From Clostridia bacterium (GTDB taxonomy: Bacteria > Bacillota > Clostridia > Christensenellales > CAG-1252), in contig JAEDHM010000036.1 of NCBI GenBank assembly GCA_016296985.1, positions 1 through 12,333 of the forward strand: a DNA stretch of 12,333 nt, given 5' to 3'. The notes under the pieces were generated by a model. The model was not told the origin of the DNA and searched no databases. It saw nothing but the letters and a program-made list of their open reading frames with translations. Made by a program: the position numbers and the translations under genes. Below, one piece after another: positions 1 through 6,592 of the stretch (its first letter is position 1; the number at the start of each line of letters is the position of its first letter).

Positions 1-75
1 AGGGGATCTCTCGACTACGCTCGAGATGACGGTACTTTCTATTCTGTCATTCAGAGCGCAAGCGAAGAATCTCCT
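1..75. repeat. Degenerate inverted repeat, probable interspersed foldback element
   Basis: Bases 1-32 and the reverse complement of 44-75 align without gaps at 21 of 32 positions, around an 11-base centre (33-43). The left arm contains its own perfect 6-bp hairpin (TCTCGA 9-14 with TCGAGA 21-26, loop CTACGC). The right arm carries a GTCATTCAGAGCGCAAGCG-type sequence. From memory, similar GATGAC/GTCATTC foldback sequences recur as intergenic repeats in many bacterial genomes, but copy number here cannot be judged from one window. It may extend past the left edge. Between it and the promoter at 187, I see no gene. Confidence 0.5.
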
Positions 76-186
76 GGAAAGGTTACCCTAAGGCGAAACA
101 GTTGTTTTTTCGGCGAATAAATTTACCGTTATCCAGACGACAGTGCGACTATGTCCACCGCAAAAATCCGCGATTTTGTATTTTTC

Positions 187-215
187 TTTACAACAACGAG
201 GAAAAAATGTATAAT
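187..215 (+). promoter_or_regulatory. Sigma-A promoter of the TIM-barrel isomerase gene
   Basis: TTTACA (187-192), 17-bp spacer, perfect TATAAT (210-215). Predicted transcription start is near 222, giving a leader of about 28 bases that contains GCGAGG (238-243) before the ATG at 250. The promoter lies downstream of the earlier in-frame ATG at 151, so it argues against that longer start. Confidence 0.7.
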
Positions 216-249
216 AATACAACAAGCAAAAAATAAAGCGAGGCACGAT

Positions 250-993
250 ATGTTATCTATATATGCATACTTTGGTTTCAACCTTTCCGCTGAAGAGCGT
301 TTTTCTCTTATCAAAAAGTATTTTGGTGGCGTAGCCCTTTGGCGTGGCGCCGATTTCCGTTTGGATTCAGGCGTTGCCGAGCACGAGCAGGACAGCGAGA
401 TTAGGGAAAAGAAAATCAAGGTTTCTTACGCCCATGCGCCTATCAATATGACTGCATACCTAAACAACGGTCACTACTACAGAAAAGACACTTTAAAAAC
501 CTACAAACTTTGGATAAGAGGTTGTAAGGAAAGGGGCATTCCCATTTTGGTTATTCATGCGGAAAACCTTACGGAATACGGCATTGAAAACTTGCAAGAG
601 CTTGCAAATTTCGCCGACGAAGAAGGGGTAAAACTTGCAGTAGAAAACACCCCCGACTCCTCTTTCGACGAACTTTTTGAAAAGGTCAAAAATATATATT
701 TTTGTTATGACAGTTGTCACGCCGCAATGGTTGGGGACTTGAAGGGCAATATAATTACAAAATATGCAAACCGTCTTATTGCTACAAACCTTTCCGACTG
801 TGATGGAAAAAACGATTTACACCTTCTTCCCGGCGACGGCGAAATCGACTGGGAGTCGGTTGCAAAAAAACTTCGTGAAGTCAAGTATTCAGGGGACTAC
901 ACCCTTGAGGCTTTTGCAGGACTCAACGATTTAGATGCGGAAAAGTTTTTGCAAGAAGGCGCGGACAGAATGAAAAATATTTTCGCCCTTTAA
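250..993 (+). CDS. Sugar phosphate isomerase/epimerase-like TIM-barrel protein
   Basis: A 247-residue protein of the xylose isomerase-like TIM-barrel superfamily (sugar phosphate isomerases/epimerases, AP endonuclease family 2). Members isomerise or epimerise small sugars with a divalent metal; the substrate here cannot be told from sequence. Likely metal ligands follow the family order: Glu132 in AVENTP, Asp154 and His157 in YDSCH, His191 in HLLPGDGEIDW, and Glu220 in YTLEAF. No signal peptide is visible, so it is probably cytoplasmic. The open frame reaches back to an ATG at 151, but those extra 33 residues (including an FFFTTTRKKC run) do not look like the fold, and the promoter lies inside them. 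ATG 250 has a GAGG six bases upstream and starts directly with the first beta-strand, so I chose it. Downstream there is a 63-bp gap before the protease gene and no clear terminator. Confidence 0.82.
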   Translation: MLSIYAYFGFNLSAEERFSLIKKYFGGVALWRGADFRLDSGVAEHEQDSEIREKKIKVSYAHAPINMTAYLNNGHYYRKDTLKTYKLWIRGCKERGIPILVIHAENLTEYGIENLQELANFADEEGVKLAVENTPDSSFDELFEKVKNIYFCYDSCHAAMVGDLKGNIITKYANRLIATNLSDCDGKNDLHLLPGDGEIDWESVAKKLREVKYSGDYTLEAFAGLNDLDAEKFLQEGADRMKNIFAL

Positions 994-1008
994 ACTCTTT
1001 TTAAGATT

Positions 1009-1039
1009 TTGGTTTTATATTGGTGACAAGAAGTATAAA
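1009..1039 (+). promoter_or_regulatory. Weak candidate promoter for the serine protease gene
   Basis: TTGGTT (1009-1014) and TATAAA (1034-1039) are separated by 19 bp, longer than ideal. The sequence TAAAAT (1036-1041) overlaps. The alternative is read-through from the gene ending at 993, since no terminator is visible in the 63-bp gap. Confidence 0.25.
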
Positions 1040-1056
1040 ATATTCAAGAGGTTATC

Positions 1057-2025
1057 ATGGGAGTTTTCGACGAATTCGACAGTCCTGAAAGCAATAACAA
1101 TTTATATTACGAGCCTCCGCGCAAACCTGAAAGGGATGGTGTTGAGGCTTTGCAAAAAACACGCAAAACTATGTTGATTATCTCCATAGTTATGGCGGTA
1201 CTTTTGATTTTGACGGTGGTTTTGTGCGCCGTTATCTCTTCAGTGGTAGTGAAAGATCAAGTAAACGCCGCCTTGAAGGAATATAAAAGGTATTACTATC
1301 TTCCCGAAGACTATTCAAGCGCAACCCTAAGCGTAATTTCTTCAAACCTCGACTCGGTTTTGGAAATCTCTTGCTCCTTAAGTTCAAATCCCAACGTCGC
1401 GGGCAAGGCGACCGGATTTATCATAAGTGACGACGGTTACGTAATTACAAATTGCCACGTCGTTACCTATGAATACAGTACCGGCGGATGGATTAACACC
1501 GTTAAAACGGGCACTTATGATACCATTGTCGCCAATTTTATCGAGGGCAGTACCTTGCACAGAAGCGCAGGCTATAGGCTTGAGTTGTTATACACTGACA
1601 GTCGAAACGATTTGGCTTTGCTTAGGTTTACAGGCGTAAAACCCGAAACCATAAAGCCCCTTACTTTTTGCGATTCGGATATGCTTACCATGGGTGAAGA
1701 AACGGTGGTTATCGGAAACGCGCAAGGTTATGGATTGGCGGTTACAAACGGCATCGTAAGCAGTCCTTACCGCAAGTTTGCCGACAGCGACAGCAACGGC
1801 GAGTTTACCGTTGACGTTTTCCAAACCGACGCTGCCCTAAACCCCGGCAATTCAGGTGGTCCGGTATGCAATATGTACGGTCAAGTTATCGGCGTTGCAA
1901 CCTTCAAGATTGCGGATACCGAAAATGAGGGTTTGGGCTTTGGAATTTTGTCCAACGTAGTAATTGATTTTATTGAACGGGCAGAAAGCGCAAAGGGGAT
2001 TGAGGTAAATTATAAAGTTGCCTAA
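1057..2025 (+). CDS. Membrane-anchored trypsin-like serine protease (HtrA/S1C type), no PDZ domain
   Basis: 322 residues. An N-terminal cytoplasmic stretch (1-38) is followed by one transmembrane helix (about 39-65) and then an extracytoplasmic chymotrypsin-fold protease domain (about 90-310). The catalytic triad is visible: His134 in TNCHVV, Asp185 in RNDLALL, and Ser266 in NPGNSGGPV. HtrA/DegP proteases degrade or process misfolded envelope proteins, and the anchored topology fits that role. Unlike typical HtrA proteins (one or two C-terminal PDZ domains, 350-450 residues), this chain ends about 15 residues after the last recognisable protease segment, so it has no PDZ domain. The start ATG has AAGAGG (1046-1051) five bases upstream. 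The family assignment is firm; the specific substrate is unknown. Confidence 0.9.
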   Translation: MGVFDEFDSPESNNNLYYEPPRKPERDGVEALQKTRKTMLIISIVMAVLLILTVVLCAVISSVVVKDQVNAALKEYKRYYYLPEDYSSATLSVISSNLDSVLEISCSLSSNPNVAGKATGFIISDDGYVITNCHVVTYEYSTGGWINTVKTGTYDTIVANFIEGSTLHRSAGYRLELLYTDSRNDLALLRFTGVKPETIKPLTFCDSDMLTMGEETVVIGNAQGYGLAVTNGIVSSPYRKFADSDSNGEFTVDVFQTDAALNPGNSGGPVCNMYGQVIGVATFKIADTENEGLGFGILSNVVIDFIERAESAKGIEVNYKVA

Positions 2026-2060
2026 AACTCCCTATTCTTCGGGGAAATAAAAATTACGCA

Positions 2061-2089
2061 TTGACAGTTTTTCTATTCAATGTTAAAAT
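2061..2089 (+). promoter_or_regulatory. Extended -10 promoter giving a leaderless transcript
   Basis: Consensus TTGACA (2061-2066), 17-bp spacer, TAAAAT (2084-2089), with an extended -10 TG at 2081-2082. The expected start point, about 7 bases past the -10, falls at 2096, which is the A of the ATG. An inverted repeat CATTGA (2059-2064) / TCAATG (2077-2082) overlaps the -35 and the extended -10 and could be an operator. Confidence 0.85.
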
Positions 2090-2095
2090 AAGATT

Positions 2096-2635
2096 ATGAA
2101 AAAACCCAACGAGAAAAAGATTGTAAAAATCCTTTGCATAATCGCTGTAATCGCCGGTGTTATCTCTCTTCTTTTGGGCGGTTTCGCCTTTGTCTACAAT
2201 GATAATCTTTGGCTTTTCTTTTTAGGACTTTTGATTGCCATAATCACTTGTTCTCTATCCTTTGTATTTTGGCGTTTGAACAAGCAAATGGAAAAGTTGA
2301 GGGAGGAAAACAAACTTAACGCCGAAGTTCTTGACAACTTGCTCGAACTTTCCTCTCGTCCCAGCGTTGGAAGTTTGAAATTTGAAGAAATGCAAAGAAA
2401 AGCGGAAGAAAAGAGAAAGGAAGAAGAGCGATTGGCTCAACTGAGGGAAGAACAAGACATAAGGGATTTCCGCGAAAAGATCATAAAAAAATATCAAAAC
2501 GCACTGGACGACACTAGGATACCCGAATCAGTCAAACCCTTGAAGGAAGACGGTGGATATATTTGTCCTTGCTGTGGCGCAAAACAACCGGAAAAAAGGG
2601 AAAAGTGTTGGAAATGCGACGTTCCTTTTTATTGA
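2096..2635 (+). CDS. Hypothetical two-helix membrane protein with coiled coil and C-terminal zinc ribbon
   Basis: 179 residues, family not recognised. Two hydrophobic segments (about 11-33 and 37-59) form a membrane hairpin with a short loop (YNDN). They are followed by a highly charged Lys/Glu/Arg-rich stretch (about 60-135) with strong coiled-coil character. The C-terminus has a treble-clef or zinc-ribbon signature: Cys157 and Cys160, then Cys171 and Cys174, with an extra Cys159. With both helices spanning, the coiled coil and zinc ribbon would be cytoplasmic. There is no Shine-Dalgarno sequence upstream, and the promoter puts the transcript start at the ATG itself, so translation is probably leaderless. 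There are no plausible alternative starts: the next Met is residue 64, after both helices. It may act as a scaffold or a membrane-bound binding module, but that is only an inference. Confidence 0.85.
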   Translation: MKKPNEKKIVKILCIIAVIAGVISLLLGGFAFVYNDNLWLFFLGLLIAIITCSLSFVFWRLNKQMEKLREENKLNAEVLDNLLELSSRPSVGSLKFEEMQRKAEEKRKEEERLAQLREEQDIRDFREKIIKKYQNALDDTRIPESVKPLKEDGGYICPCCGAKQPEKREKCWKCDVPFY

Positions 2636-2671
2636 TCCCTCTTTTTCATATACCAAAGTTATTTATTTTAA

Positions 2672-2700
2672 TTGATTATATTTTTATTTCGTGGTATCAT
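2672..2700 (+). promoter_or_regulatory. Extended -10 promoter of the prs operon
   Basis: TTGATT (2672-2677), 17-bp spacer, TATCAT (2695-2700), preceded by the extended -10 TGG (2692-2694). Predicted start near 2707 gives a leader of about 32 bases with CGGAG (2728-2732) before the ATG at 2739. Confidence 0.75.
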
Positions 2701-2738
2701 TTAGGCAGTGAATACAATTTTGATTTTCGGAGTTTAGT

Positions 2739-3902
2739 ATGTCAGCCTTTTTAGAAACCCCATTCAACTTTGACACTCAGCATCCTGCTCTTGGTATTAT
2801 TCCCCTTGAAGGCGCAATAGAAATTGCCCAAAAAATCGACAAGTATTTGGTTGATTGGTATAATCAAGAGGCGGTAAAGCAAAACAAACCCTATCGCAAA
2901 CGCACCTTTTTGATTGAGGCAAGTTGTCCCCGTTTCACCTCGGGTGACGGAAAAGGCCTTATAAAGGAAACGGTAAGGGGTATGGACGTCTATATCATAT
3001 GCGACGTCGGCAACTACAGTTGCACCTACAACATGTTTGGAATGGTTTCCCACATGTCCCCCGACGATCACTACGCCGACTTAAAACGTATCATTTCAGC
3101 GTTGGGCGGAAAAGCAAACAAAATTTCCGTTGTAATGCCAATCCTTTACGGTGGCAGACAACACAAGCGTACCACTCGCGAATCCCTTGACTGCGCAATT
3201 ATGTTGCAAGAACTTGAGAGTATGGGAGTAACCGAGGTTATTACCTTTGACGCTCACGATCCTCGTGTTCAAAATGCAATCCCATTGGTAGGTTTCGACA
3301 ACTTTATGCCTACTTATCAAATCTTCAAAGCGTTGCTTAGTCACGTGCCCGATTTGAAGTTGGATAAAGAACATTTTATGGTGGTATCTCCCGACGAAGG
3401 CGCAATGGCAAGAAATATTTACTACGCATCGGTTTTGGGCGTTGACCTCGGTATGTTTTACAAAAGGCGTGACTACAGCACCATTGTAAACGGAAGAAAT
3501 CCCATCGTTGCTCACGAGTATATCGGAACTGACGTCAAGGGCAAAAGCATTTTCGTTGCCGACGACATAATCGCAACGGGCGAGTCGATGATATCCATTG
3601 CAAAACACCTTAAGGAAAGTGGCGCAAAACGTATCTTCCTTGCAGCAACCTTTGCTATGTTTACCGAAGGCCCTGCAAAATTCCAAAAGGCTTATGAAGA
3701 GGGGATTATCGACGGCGTCGTATCTACAAACCTCACTTACACCTTACCTCAACTTGAGGAAACCGAGTGGTTTATCAAGGCGGATATGAGCAAGTTTATC
3801 GCATACATTATCTCCGCTTGCAACCAACTTAATTCTGTAAGCAAGTTGCTTGACCCTCACGACAAAATACACGAACTTATTGAAAAATATTCCGCACAAT
3901 AA
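2739..3902 (+). CDS. prs: Ribose-phosphate pyrophosphokinase (PRPP synthetase), long divergent form
   Basis: 387 residues, against about 315 for the classical enzyme. It makes PRPP from ribose 5-phosphate and ATP for purine, pyrimidine, histidine and tryptophan synthesis, in the cytoplasm. The diagnostic PRPP-binding loop is FVADDIIATGESM (272-284), where classical enzymes have DD-x-I/V-DTGGT. The catalytic flexible loop is PILYGGRQHKR (134-144), corresponding to P-Y-x-G-Y-x-RQ-D-R/K-K. TFDAHDP (169-175) corresponds to the ribose-phosphate/metal site with T-x-D-L-H. The chain carries an N-terminal extension of about 50 residues relative to bacterial Prs and small insertions. I associate this architecture with clostridia. 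The start has CGGAG six bases upstream. It is probably co-transcribed with the next gene, 12 bp downstream. Paralogous function, with a second classical prs elsewhere, cannot be excluded. Confidence 0.88.
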   Translation: MSAFLETPFNFDTQHPALGIIPLEGAIEIAQKIDKYLVDWYNQEAVKQNKPYRKRTFLIEASCPRFTSGDGKGLIKETVRGMDVYIICDVGNYSCTYNMFGMVSHMSPDDHYADLKRIISALGGKANKISVVMPILYGGRQHKRTTRESLDCAIMLQELESMGVTEVITFDAHDPRVQNAIPLVGFDNFMPTYQIFKALLSHVPDLKLDKEHFMVVSPDEGAMARNIYYASVLGVDLGMFYKRRDYSTIVNGRNPIVAHEYIGTDVKGKSIFVADDIIATGESMISIAKHLKESGAKRIFLAATFAMFTEGPAKFQKAYEEGIIDGVVSTNLTYTLPQLEETEWFIKADMSKFIAYIISACNQLNSVSKLLDPHDKIHELIEKYSAQ

Positions 3903-3914
3903 GCAGGAGGAAAT

Positions 3915-4562
3915 ATGAAAATTCAATGGCTGGGACATTCTTGTTTCAGACTTACCGAAAGTACGGGAACAACAATCCTTACCGACCCTTACGACAAAAC
4001 CGTTGGCGAATTTATGCCCAAGGTTACCGCTGATGCGGTTACTCTTTCCCACCACCACGGCGACCACGACTGTTTGGACAACGTCGAGGGAAAACCCTTG
4101 ATTATCGACGAGCGTGGCGGATACGAAGTTGACGGCGTTGACATTTTAAGCATGCTTAGCTATCACGACGATAAAGAGGGGGCTTTGCGTGGCGAAAATT
4201 TGGTTTTCAAGTACAGACTTGACGGCGTTGACGTTTGCCATTTGGGTGATATCGGCGAAACTTGTTCTCCCATGTTGCTTGAGGCTATCGGCTCCGTTGA
4301 CGTGCTTTTAGTACCCGTTGGCGGAAAGTACACCATCACCGCTGAAGAAGCAAAGGACTTCGTTGAAAAAATTATGCCCAGCATAGTTGTTCCTATGCAC
4401 TACAAAACAAGCGATTGCAATTACGATATCGCACCTGTTGACGATTTTACCGATTTGTTTGATGAAGAAAATATCACCTATGTTGAAGGTGATTCTATCG
4501 AACTTGACAGAACGGATTTTGACGGCGACTTTGAAACAAAAGTCTTCGTTTTCAAAAGATAA
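3915..4562 (+). CDS. MBL-fold metal-dependent hydrolase (UlaG/UPF0173-like)
   Basis: 215 residues, one metallo-beta-lactamase fold from the first residue (MKIQWLGHSCF, the usual start of the UlaG-like branch). Metal ligands are His46, His48, Asp50 and His51 in the HxHxDH motif, then His84, the HLGDIG segment (His109, Asp112) and His162 in VPMHYKT. Members of this branch hydrolyse phosphoester or lactone bonds, but the substrate is unknown here. No signal peptide is visible, so it is cytoplasmic. AGGAGG (3905-3910) sits four bases before the ATG, and the gene begins 12 bp after prs, so the two form an operon. A link to ribose or nucleotide phosphate metabolism is a guess from that position only. 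Confidence 0.87.
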   Translation: MKIQWLGHSCFRLTESTGTTILTDPYDKTVGEFMPKVTADAVTLSHHHGDHDCLDNVEGKPLIIDERGGYEVDGVDILSMLSYHDDKEGALRGENLVFKYRLDGVDVCHLGDIGETCSPMLLEAIGSVDVLLVPVGGKYTITAEEAKDFVEKIMPSIVVPMHYKTSDCNYDIAPVDDFTDLFDEENITYVEGDSIELDRTDFDGDFETKVFVFKR

Positions 4563-4578
4563 TTTTATTCAAATTTTC

Positions 4579-4595
4579 AATGGCGCAACGCCATT
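4579..4595. repeat. Perfect 7-bp hairpin with 3-base loop after the prs operon
   Basis: AATGGCG (4579-4585) and CGCCATT (4589-4595) pair perfectly around CAA. There is no clean T-run after it on either strand, so it is a poor intrinsic terminator. Its shape (short GC-rich stem, 3-base loop) matches the hairpins in the 11.3-11.6 kb cluster. Confidence 0.55.
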
Positions 4596-4612
4596 TGATT
4601 TACACCAAAATT

Positions 4613-4678
4613 TAGGAAATATATCGCGTTAAAAGGCTTTGCTCGGCGCCTATATTTCCTATGCGGTGATATTTAACG
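4613..4678. repeat. Structured element upstream of rho, degenerate relative of the 11.3 kb hairpin array
   Basis: TAGGAAATATA (4613-4623) and TATATTTCCTA (4651-4661) form a perfect 11-bp inverted repeat, with GCG/CGC (4626-4628 / 4647-4649) pairing further in. An overlapping inverted repeat, CGTTAAA (4627-4633) / TTTAACG (4672-4678), would compete with it. CTATGCGGTGATATT (4659-4673) matches CTACGCAGTGATATT in the later array at 13 of 15 bases. This could be a decayed repeat copy or a regulatory leader of rho. The rest of the 4563-4749 gap holds no gene. Confidence 0.5.
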
Positions 4679-4709
4679 AAAGATACTCAATTTAAAATTT
4701 ATTTAGGCG

Positions 4710-4726
4710 TTATTCTAAAAGAATAA
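4710..4726. repeat. Small hairpin just upstream of the rho ribosome binding site
   Basis: TTATTCT (4710-4716) and AGAATAA (4720-4726) pair perfectly around AAA, 13 bases before the rho Shine-Dalgarno. The stem is weak (A/T-rich). No convincing -35/-10 pair for rho is visible nearby; TATTCT (4711-4716) could be a -10 without a good -35. Confidence 0.35.
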
Positions 4727-4739
4727 GCTTTTATCCATT

Positions 4740-4744
4740 GGAGG
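4740..4744 (+). promoter_or_regulatory. Ribosome binding site that fixes the rho start codon
   Basis: GGAGG at 4740-4744 lies five bases before ATG 4750. An in-frame TTG at 4738 overlaps this Shine-Dalgarno and cannot use it, so ATG 4750 is the better start. Confidence 0.85.
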
Positions 4745-4749
4745 TTTTT

Positions 4750-6489
4750 ATGGCAGAGATTAATTGGTCTTTGATTACCGCAGAAAGCTTGGCTGATACA
4801 AGTATTATCAAATTGCGCGAATTAGGAAAGAAAATTGGTGTAAAATCACCTACTACCTATTCAAAAAGCGATTTGATTGCAAAAATCATTGAGAAAAAGG
4901 AAAGGGTGATGGTAGAACTAGCCGAAGAAACAAAAACTTCGCAACCCGAAGATTTACCTCAACAACCCGAAACTCAACCTCAACCCGAGGTCAAGCCTCG
5001 TGAACAACCCGAGACTCAAAAACCGCAAACGGAAGAGGGTAACAAAACCTCTCGCCATTACGAAAAGGGTACTCCCACAAGGTTAAACGGTGGAAATAAA
5101 AACGGAAATTTCAACCGCAACGGTCAAGGTAAAGAGGGTTATACCAGATCGAAAACCTTTTGCGATTCAACGTCAACCGGCGCTTATTCCGCAGGGGGAG
5201 ACAAGGTAAACAACGCTCCCTTAAAACCTATGAATCCTCAAAAGAAGGAAGAGGAAAACGCCGAGCAAAAAAACAGCGTAACAAACAACAACGGCAAGCA
5301 AAATCAACGCCGTTTTAATCAAGAGGAAGAAATTTCTTTAGAACAATGCGAACTTCGTAGCGGTATTTTGGAAATTTTACCCGACGGCTATGGATTTTTG
5401 AGGGCATCAAACTTTAGAAACAGTCCGAAAGATAGTTATATCGCCAATATTAAAATTCGCCGTATGGGGTTGAAGGCGGGGGATTATATAACCGCTTATT
5501 GCAAGCCTTCTTCCGCCGAGGGCAAACCCCCGGCAGTTGTATCCGTTCAAAGCGTAAACGGAAAGCCTCTCGAATACTTAGAACATAGAAAAGATTTTGA
5601 CAAACTTGTCCCAATTTTCCCTCAAGAGCGTTTACGTCTTGAATTGCAAGGACAAAGAAACGAACTTGCAGTAAGGGCAATCGACCTTATCGCTCCCATA
5701 GGAAAAGGTCAACGCGCAATGGTAGTATCACCCCCTAAGGCAGGTAAAACCACCTTGTTGAAAATGATCGCAAACAGCATCTCAATCAATCACCCCGAGT
5801 GCAAACTTATGGTACTTTTGATTGACGAAAGACCTGAAGAAGTTACCGATATGCAACGCTCCACCAAAGGTGAAGTTATTTATTCCACCTTTGATGAAGA
5901 AAGCGATAACCATATCAAAGTTGCCGAACTTGTTTTGGCAAGGGCAAAACGCATGGTTGAGGACGGCGAGGACGTGGTAATTTTGCTTGACAGTTTAACT
6001 CGTATGGCAAGGGCAAGCAACGTTATCGTTCCCAGCTCGGGCAAAACCTTATCAGGCGGTGTTGACCCTGTTGCCCTTTATATGCCTAAACGCTTTTTCG
6101 GTGCGGCGAGAAACATTGAAAACGGTGGTTCGCTTACCATAATCGCCACCGCTTTGGTGGATACGGGAAGCCGTATGGATGATATCGTTTACGAAGAGTT
6201 TAAGGGTACGGGCAACATGGAAATTCACCTTGACAGACGTCTTTCCGAAAAACGTATCTTCCCTGCAATCGACTTGTTACGAAGCGGTACGAGAAGAGAA
6301 GAATTGTTGCTTACTCAAAAAGAACTTGAAGGAGTTTTCACTATGAGAAGGTTGTTGTCAAGCGGTGATAATCAAGAGGCGGCGGAAAGTATAATTTCCC
6401 TTATGCAAAAAACAGTCAACAATGAAGAACTTATCGTTCAATTAAACTTGCAACTTGCAAAACTTTTGAAGGGCGGGTTTAGAATATAA
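4750..6489 (+). CDS. rho: Transcription termination factor Rho with a long N/Q-rich insertion
   Basis: 579 residues (E. coli Rho has about 420). Rho is a hexameric RNA-dependent ATPase/translocase that ends transcription of untranslated RNA. Domains in order: N-terminal helical Rho_N domain (about 3-52); low-complexity linker (about 60-195), first Q/P/E-rich, then N/G/K-rich; cold-shock-like RNA-binding domain (about 197-275, with PDGYGFLRA); RecA-type ATPase from about 310. The P-loop is SPPKAGKTTL (327-336), Walker B is VVILLDSL (409-416), and the Q-loop/secondary channel region includes SSGKTLSGGVDP. All key motifs are intact, so it should be active. The extra length is entirely the linker. 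Four copies of CAACCCGA (4942, 4963, 4981, 5005), all in frame, encode its QPE repeats. Start ATG 4750 was chosen by the GGAGG. It ends at a strong terminator shared with the convergent regulator gene. Confidence 0.97.
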   Translation: MAEINWSLITAESLADTSIIKLRELGKKIGVKSPTTYSKSDLIAKIIEKKERVMVELAEETKTSQPEDLPQQPETQPQPEVKPREQPETQKPQTEEGNKTSRHYEKGTPTRLNGGNKNGNFNRNGQGKEGYTRSKTFCDSTSTGAYSAGGDKVNNAPLKPMNPQKKEEENAEQKNSVTNNNGKQNQRRFNQEEEISLEQCELRSGILEILPDGYGFLRASNFRNSPKDSYIANIKIRRMGLKAGDYITAYCKPSSAEGKPPAVVSVQSVNGKPLEYLEHRKDFDKLVPIFPQERLRLELQGQRNELAVRAIDLIAPIGKGQRAMVVSPPKAGKTTLLKMIANSISINHPECKLMVLLIDERPEEVTDMQRSTKGEVIYSTFDEESDNHIKVAELVLARAKRMVEDGEDVVILLDSLTRMARASNVIVPSSGKTLSGGVDPVALYMPKRFFGAARNIENGGSLTIIATALVDTGSRMDDIVYEEFKGTGNMEIHLDRRLSEKRIFPAIDLLRSGTRREELLLTQKELEGVFTMRRLLSSGDNQEAAESIISLMQKTVNNEELIVQLNLQLAKLLKGGFRI

Positions 6490-6535
6490 TTTACCTTGTT
6501 TCAAGTTGCAACAATTAAAAAATGATATATTAAAA

Positions 6536-6563
6536 AAGGGACAGTCGCCTGTCCCTTGTTTTT
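6536..6563. terminator. Bidirectional intrinsic terminator between rho and the response regulator
   Basis: AAGGGACAG (6536-6544) pairs with CTGTCCCTT (6549-6557), a 9-bp perfect stem with loop TCGC. It is followed by GTTTTTATT on the + strand and, read on the - strand, by TTTTAATT after the stem. It should end rho in one direction and the convergent regulator gene in the other. Confidence 0.92.
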
Positions 6564-6592
6564 ATTCTTCAATTTTTTTATTCTTCAATTTT
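6561..6592. repeat. Perfect 16-bp tandem duplication across the regulator stop codon
   Basis: The 16-mer TTTATTCTTCAATTTT occurs at 6561-6576 and again at 6577-6592. On the - strand it covers the last codons (KIEE) and stop of the response regulator gene, and the second copy lies just after the stop, next to the terminator. Confidence 0.85.

Noticed and set aside
151..249. Longer N-terminus of the TIM-barrel protein starting at ATG 151
   Set aside because: It would start upstream of the TTTACA/TATAAT promoter at 187-215, and the extra residues do not resemble the fold; ATG 250 has a ribosome binding site.
3096..3686. Open frame antisense to prs
   Set aside because: Shadow of a well-identified gene, without a recognisable domain or start signal.
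4579..4601. Intrinsic terminator of the prs operon
   Set aside because: The stem is perfect but no T-run follows on either strand, so it was listed only as a hairpin.
4738..4749. TTG start of rho at 4738
   Set aside because: It overlaps the GGAGG Shine-Dalgarno; ATG 4750 is correctly spaced.
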